This document shows positions 57,855 to 64,000 of a stretch of 64,000 nucleotides of DNA, in pieces. Under the pieces are notes generated by a model that did no database searches, was not told the DNA's origin, and saw only the letters and a program-made list of their open reading frames with translations. Origin of the DNA: Parapristionchus giblindavisi (taxonomy: Eukaryota; Nematoda; Chromadorea; Rhabditida; Diplogasteridae); contig CALSFV010000212.1 in the NCBI GenBank assembly GCA_943737045.1, positions 481,001-545,000 of the forward strand. The letters are read 5' to 3'. The position numbers and the translations under genes are program-made. Numbering within the stretch: position 1 is the stretch's first letter; each line of letters begins with the position of its first letter.

Positions 57855-60800
57855 ACCCGTTCTAAGCGCCAAAATGATGCTAGTGGCGAGTAATGTTTAT
57901 CCCTGGAATATGGTAGTCAAAGGTCGACATTTGCCCTCAGGGCATAAAATAATTTTTTTGAAGAAGGACTGAATTTGAGACCCTACCGTTCAGAGCGCAG
58001 GTCTTCTAAAATTATGGTTTCTGCGCAAGCAGCTTTGCAATGTATCATATATTTATTTCCCTTATTTTGGCTTGGTTCCGATTCCTTTCAGACCCGTAGC
58101 AAAAGTTATGCTGAAATCTACTTGGTGCGCGCTCTTGTGCTTTCTCTCTCACTGCTCTCGTCCCTGGACCTCTATTGATGAAAAATCTTATTTTCAAAGC
58201 ACCTATGCATGTTAGAGATGTCCACAAAAGTTTTTACACTATAGCTGAACTTTAATTTTTGATCTTTGTATTTTGATCTTTACTCGCTGAAACCGAGTAG
58301 ATCTCAGCATAACTTTTGCTACGGGTCTGAAAGGAATCGGAACCAAACGAAAATAAGGGAAATAAATATGTGTTACATTACAAAGCTGCACGCACTGAAA
58401 CCATAATTTTAGAATACCTGCCCTCTGAACGGTAGGGTCTCAAATTCAGTCCTTCCAAAAAAAAAATTTTTTTAAGCACTAAGGGCTAATATGCTATGAC
58501 TATTATATTCCGGGGATAAACATCACTCGCCACTAGCATCATTTTGGCGCTTAAAACGGGTCGTTATCACATTTGGAATCCGAGTTATAAATTTCGGAGG
58601 TCAAAGTTGCAACCCTGCCACAGCTTGAAATCGGAGTCAGAGCCATTCCGGATTGTTTGACTGTACAGCCCTAGGGGGGGGGGGGGGTCCCCAGTCTCAC
58701 AGTGTTCCCGAAGAACAGGGCTTTTCACTAAAGAAATGGGAATTTTCAAAAAAGTGTACAAAAAAGTGTAAGCTAATAACACCACAACATCATGGTAATA
58801 TTCCTTGATAAATTCTCTACATTGACTCAAAAGATCAGCTTTATTGCGTTCCTGGATCAAAAGTTATAAAAAAAATTAAAAAGCGTCCCATGACTTTTGG
58901 CCGATACTGTAAGGCAAATGTAACACCGCATTATTAAACTAATTGATTAAAGTGGTCTTGATCTGAAGACCCAAGAGGCGGCCCTTCGTGCATCTCCCGA
59001 TGTAGTAGTGGCCACACCTGGACGTCTACTTGATCATCTACATAATACACCCACGTTCACATTGGCTACTATTGAGGTGAGAAAGGATAGCTATTGTGGT
59101 CCCAGAAAGTAACAAAATGCTGCCTCGTTTAATTAATTGGGGAAACTAGAGATTGCATATTTTGCAGTCTTGAAACCGTAACGCGCCTAGTTGATCGAGT
59201 AGTAATTACAAAGTTTTATCTGTTTGGTTAATTGTAGATTACAGTGATGTGATTTCTTTGTGAACATCAATGAAAGATAGTATAACTATAACAATTTTTA
59301 AAATATTTGTATTATTATTTAAGTAAATAATTATTATCAGGTATTGGTACTGGATGAGGCTGATCGAATGTTGGAAGAGGCCTTCAAGGATCAGATGGGA
59401 GAGATCATTCGAATGTGCAATAAACAGAGACAAACACTCCTATTCTCCGCTACAATGACTGATCAGGTTATTGATTTTATTGATTGATTTATCGATTGAT
59501 TTTTTTATCTATTGATCAAAAAAATTTGGCTTCACCATCGCGAGATTGAGAGCCTAGGTTATGAACTTGTCATCATTGGTTTGCTTATATTAGACAGAAT
59601 ATGCGGATGAAACATGCAAGATTCGGGTTCCGTCGCTTCATCATTACTGACAAAGTTGTGCAGACAATTGCTCATGAAATTCGATCACTGGGAACAATAT
59701 AATTTGAATCACCGTTCATGTATTATATTGAATAAGAATGATAATCGAATTGAATGATCGGGGGATATTCACTTATCATCGTTAATTTGAATTATAGTAA
59801 TACTAATTTATCTACAACCGAGCCGCGACAGCAATTAAGTGAATATCAATAGCTAATGATCACTGAATGACAAAATACGTTCTTTGTCTTGTGAGATTCA
59901 TGTTTGGCTACCTCATCATTAATAATCATTATCATCATGAACTTATTACAAACAATAAGTTCATGATGATAATGATTATTTGCTTCTACAGATCGACGAA
60001 CTGGCCTCGATGTCCCTTCAGAAGCCCGTGCGTATCTTCATCAACGAGAACACCGACACCGCACTCAAACTAAGGTTCTTATTTGTTTATTTATTTATTT
60101 TTACTATAGTACTGATGGTCGGGATTTCTACACCTGGGGTTGTATTCTTTCGTCGATTTCGACAGATGCCGAAATTGAGAAAAGCAACCATTACTATGTA
60201 CTGTTGAGATTGTCTGGTTATAGGTCAACTACACTCTGGTCTCACTCAGACGCAGCGTGTTGAGGCACTTGCAAAGTTCAAGAGAGCTGAGGTACGTGAC
60301 GCTATTCATTCAAGCATTCACTAAAGTGTCACCCCGAACTAATTTGAAACTCTCCGCTCTGGCTCTCGCTAAAATTAGCTCGGGATGTGCTCTTCTAATT
60401 TTAATAACAACTAAAACAATCAGGTATTATAGAATTACAAAAGTTTTGCACACACCGCGCCAAATGCCGAATATAGTAAACTTCTCCACCGTTGAGAAAA
60501 ACGCACTCCAAATTTTCGGAAGGTTTTTTCGAACGTTTTTTCTATGCATATAATTTTATTTTTATTGAAAGTCCTGTGAAATGATAAGGAAACGCCATAA
60601 AATTCGATAAAACTAGAGAAAATGTTATGTCGTGCGAAGAAGTGGGCGGAGTCTGAATATTGCGCGGTAAATTGCGGAATTTGTATTGTTCGGACAGTTT
60701 TAATTCTATAATAGAGATTGAGCCGGATAGATTGGTAGAGTTGTGGTTAAAGGTGGCCTCCCGCGAACATTTTCGTGTGCAAACTGTTAAGACAGAAAGG

Positions 60801-61454
60801 TTGTAAAAGTTATTCTACATATAATACACCATTTATTAACGCTAATTCTAATTATTGATTGCTAGAAACATGAATGAATCATGCTTGCAATCGCAGGCAA
60901 AGGCGCGCTTTTTGAAAATAGGAAAGTTCGGCAATAGGATTCGAACCCACGGCTATCTAGACAGAAGTGTTACCACTGCGCTAAGGGATTGACAAGAGGT
61001 GACTTACTCTTCTTGCATATCACTTTACACTTGCATAAGCGAGATACAAGAGATTTTAATGGGCATTCGCGGTTCTCCACCTTTAATGATTGAACTGAAA
61101 TACGTTGATTTCGTGCATCGGACGAATCATAATTGTGGTTGATATTTGAGTACTCAATGTGAGCTTCGTCGCGTTTATATTCTAGATTGATTGTCTGTTC
61201 TCGACTGACCTCGCATCTCGTGGTCTGGATATCGAAAAAGTCCACACGGTAAGAAAAAATTTTCATAAAGTATATTATATTTAAAGATGGTGGCCCACGA
61301 ATGTTCATGTAAATCACTACACTCCTCTTGTGGGAATGCAAAGTGATATGCGAAAAGTTAGCGCAACCACTCATGTGTCCCATAGGGCAGTGGTAAACGT
61401 TCAGACTCGTTACCCGTTTGACGCAAGTTCGAAACCTATTGCCGAATTTTCTCA
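57855..61454 (+). repeat. Tandem 3.6-kb unit 3
   Basis: Same content. Differences include A for T at about 59707, T for G at about 61056 and A for T at about 61093, and a 14-G tract near 58674. Confidence 0.95.
58953..61248 (+). pseudogene. DDX27: DDX27 core exons, tandem unit 3
   Basis: Exons 58953-59076, 59341-59466, 59992-60074, 60224-60291 and 61186-61248; all coding bases that I compared equal those of unit 1. Confidence 0.9.
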
Positions 61455-64000
61455 ACCCGTTCTAAGCGCCAAAATGATGCTATTGGCGAGTAATGTTTAT
61501 CCCTGGAATATGGTAGTCAAAGGTCGACATTTGCCCTCAGGGCATAAAATAATTTTTTTGAAGAAGGACTGAATTTGAGACCCTACCGTTCAGAGCGCAG
61601 GTCTTCTAAAATTATGGTTTCTGCGCAAGCAGCTTTGCAATGTATCATATATTTATTTCCCTTATTTTGGCTTGGTTCCGATTCCTTTCAGACCCGTAGC
61701 AAAAGTTATGCTGAAATCTACTTGGTGCGCGCTCTTGTGCTTTCTCTCTCACTGCTCTCGTCCCTGGACCTCTATTGATGAAAAATCTTATTTTCAAAGC
61801 ACCTATGCATGTTAGAGATGTCCACAAAAGTTTTTACACTATAGCTGAACTTTAATTTTTGATCTTTGTATTTTGATCTTTACTCGCTGAAACCGAGTAG
61901 ATCTCAGCATAACTTTTGCTACGGGTCTGAAAGGAATCGGAACCAAACGAAAATAAGGGAAATAAATATGTGTTACATTACAAAGCTGCACGCACTGAAA
62001 CCATAATTTTAGAATACCTGCCCTCTGAACGGTAGGGTCTCAAATTCAGTCCTTCCAAAAAAAAATTTTTTTTAAGCACTAAGGGCTAATATGCTATGAC
62101 TATTATATTCCGGGGATAAACATCACTCGCCACTAGCATCATTTTGGCGCTTAAAACGGGTCGTTATCACATTTGGAATCCGAGTTATAAATTTCGGAGG
62201 TCAAAGTTGCAACCCTGCCACAGCTTGAAATCGGAGTCAGAGCCATTCCGGATTGTTTGACTGTACAGCCCTAGGGGGGGGGGGGGTCCCCAGTCTCACA
62301 GTGTTCCCGAAGAACAGGGCTTTTCACTAAAGAAATGGGAATTTTCAAAAAAGTGTACAAAAAAGTGTAAGCTAATAACACCACAACATCATGGTAATAT
62401 TCCTTGATAAATTCTCTACATTGACTCAAAAGATCAGCTTTATTGCGTTCCTGGATCAAAAGTTATAAAAAAAATTAAAAAGCGTCCCATGACTTTTGGC
62501 CGATACTGTAAGGCAAATGTAACACCGCATTATTAAACTAATTGATTAAAGTGGTCTTGATCTGAAGACCCAAGAGGCGGCCCTTCGTGCATCTCCCGAT
62601 GTAGTAGTGGCCACACCTGGACGTCTACTTGATCATCTACATAATACACCCACGTTCACATTGGCTACTATTGAGGTGAGAAAGGATAGCTATTGTGGTC
62701 CCAGAAAGTAACAAAATGCTGCCTCGTTTAATTAATTGGGGAAACTAGAGATTGCATATTTTGCAGTCTTGAAACCGTAACGCGCCTAGTTGATCGAGTA
62801 GTAATTACAAAGTTTTATCTGTTTGGTTAATTGTAGATTACAGTGATGTGATTTCTTTGTGAACATCAATGAAAGATAGTATAACTATAACAATTTTTAA
62901 AATATTTGTATTATTATTTAAGTAAATAATTATTATCAGGTATTGGTACTGGATGAGGCTGATCGAATGTTGGAAGAGGCCTTCAAGGATCAGATGGGAG
63001 AGATCATTCGAATGTGCAATAAACAGAGACAAACACTCCTATTCTCCGCTACAATGACTGATCAGGTTATTGATTTTATTGATTGATTTATCGATTGATT
63101 TTTTTATCTATTGATCAAAAAAATTTGGCTTCACCATCGCGAGATTGAGAGCCTAGGTTATGAACTTGTCATCATTGGTTTGCTTATATTAGACAGAATA
63201 TGCGGATGAAACATGCAAGATTCGGGTTCCGTCGCTTCATCATTACTGACAAAGTTGTGCAGACAATTGCTCATGAAATTCGATCACTGGGAACAATATA
63301 ATTTGATTCACCGTTCATGTATTATATTGAATAAGAATGATAATCGAATTGAATGATCGGGGGATATTCACTTATCATCGTTAATTTGAATTATAGTAAT
63401 ACTAATTTATCTACAACCGAGCCGCGACAGCAATTAAGTGAATATCAATAGCTAATGATCACTGAATGACAAAATACGTTCTTTGTCTTGTGAGATTCAT
63501 GTTTGGCTACCTCATCATTAATAATCATTATCATCATGAACTTATTACAAACAATAAGTTCATGATGATAATGATTATTTGCTTCTACAGATCGACGAAC
63601 TGGCCTCGATGTCCCTTCAGAAGCCCGTGCGTATCTTCATCAACGAGAACACCGACACCGCACTCAAACTAAGGTTCTTATTTGTTTATTTATTTATTTT
63701 TACTATAGTACTGATGGTCGGGATTTCTACACCTGGGGTTGTATTCTTTCGTCGATTTCGACAGATGCCGAAATTGAGAAAAGCAACCATTACTATGTAC
63801 TGTTGAGATTGTCTGGTTATAGGTCAACTACACTCTGGTCTCACTCAGACGCAGCGTGTTGAGGCACTTGCAAAGTTCAAGAGAGCTGAGGTACGTGACG
63901 CTATTCATTCAAGCATTCACTAAAGTGTCACCCCGAACTAATTTGAAACTCTCCGCTCTGGCTCTCGCTAAAATTAGCTCGGGATGTGCTCTTCTAATTT
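61455..64000 (+). repeat. Tandem 3.6-kb unit 4 (runs off the window)
   Basis: Starts like units 2 and 3, with T for G at about 61483. Ends at the window edge inside the hairpin MITE, so the true copy number is not known. Confidence 0.95.
62552..63890 (+). pseudogene. DDX27: DDX27 core exons, tandem unit 4 (partial)
   Basis: Exons 62552-62675, 62940-63065, 63591-63673 and 63823-63890; the motif V exon would lie beyond the window at the expected spacing. Confidence 0.9.

Overview
This is eukaryotic DNA, almost certainly from a nematode. Genes are split by many short AT-rich introns with TTTCAG-like acceptors, one complete gene encodes a small secreted CAP/SCP protein and has a TTTCAG acceptor one base before its ATG (as expected for spliced-leader trans-splicing), and the filler is mariner/Tc1/hAT-like elements, a CR1-like LINE and many long inverted-repeat (foldback) elements. 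A rhabditid or diplogastrid worm is my guess, from general character only.

The window is dominated by shattered copies of one gene, the DEAD-box RNA helicase DDX27/Drs1 (ribosome biogenesis). No copy is complete, and the N-terminal half (Q motif, Walker A/GTGKT, motif Ia) is nowhere in the window. Pieces: 568-3994 (+, motif VI to C-terminus), 8226-8620 (-), 8811-13087 (+, core exons jumping to the last exons), 15334-23208 (+, core exons, DEAD changed to DVAD), 23298-24771 (-, inverted), 32389-32452 (-, last exon), 34249-44805 (+, C-terminal exons), and a 3.6-kb head-to-tail tandem array from 50659 to the window end holding at least four copies of five core exons. Introns are conserved in position and phase between copies, so these are DNA-level duplications and inversions, not retrocopies. 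Most copies carry a nonsense codon, lost exon, shifted splice acceptor or insertion.

The 3' flank of DDX27 (AATAAA site, then a very degenerate older helicase fragment) recurs at 4000-6010, 13088-15330, 27432-32388 (inverted) and 44806-47382. These paralogous segments act as built-in empty sites, giving exact insertion points and target duplications for several elements (30490-32087, 35171-35934, 28491-30080, 47383-50116, 50299-51710).

The one intact gene is the CAP/SCP-like gene on the minus strand at 6752-7644 (seven exons, 191 aa).

The most unusual theme is a set of foldback elements (two long inverted arms around a unique centre) whose centres, or in one case an arm, hold what look like isolated 3'-terminal coding exons of unrelated host genes: 4478-5484, 16991-22588, 26175-27431, 47383-50116, possibly 32534-33346 and 37766-42764. 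Two of them also carry a tRNA-derived SINE-like sequence. In the largest (16991-22588) the arms contain two arrays of a near-palindromic ~39-bp repeat in which two paired bases co-vary so that the dyad is kept. These observations suggest a family of gene-fragment-carrying foldback transposons that repeatedly invaded and helped rearrange the DDX27 locus.
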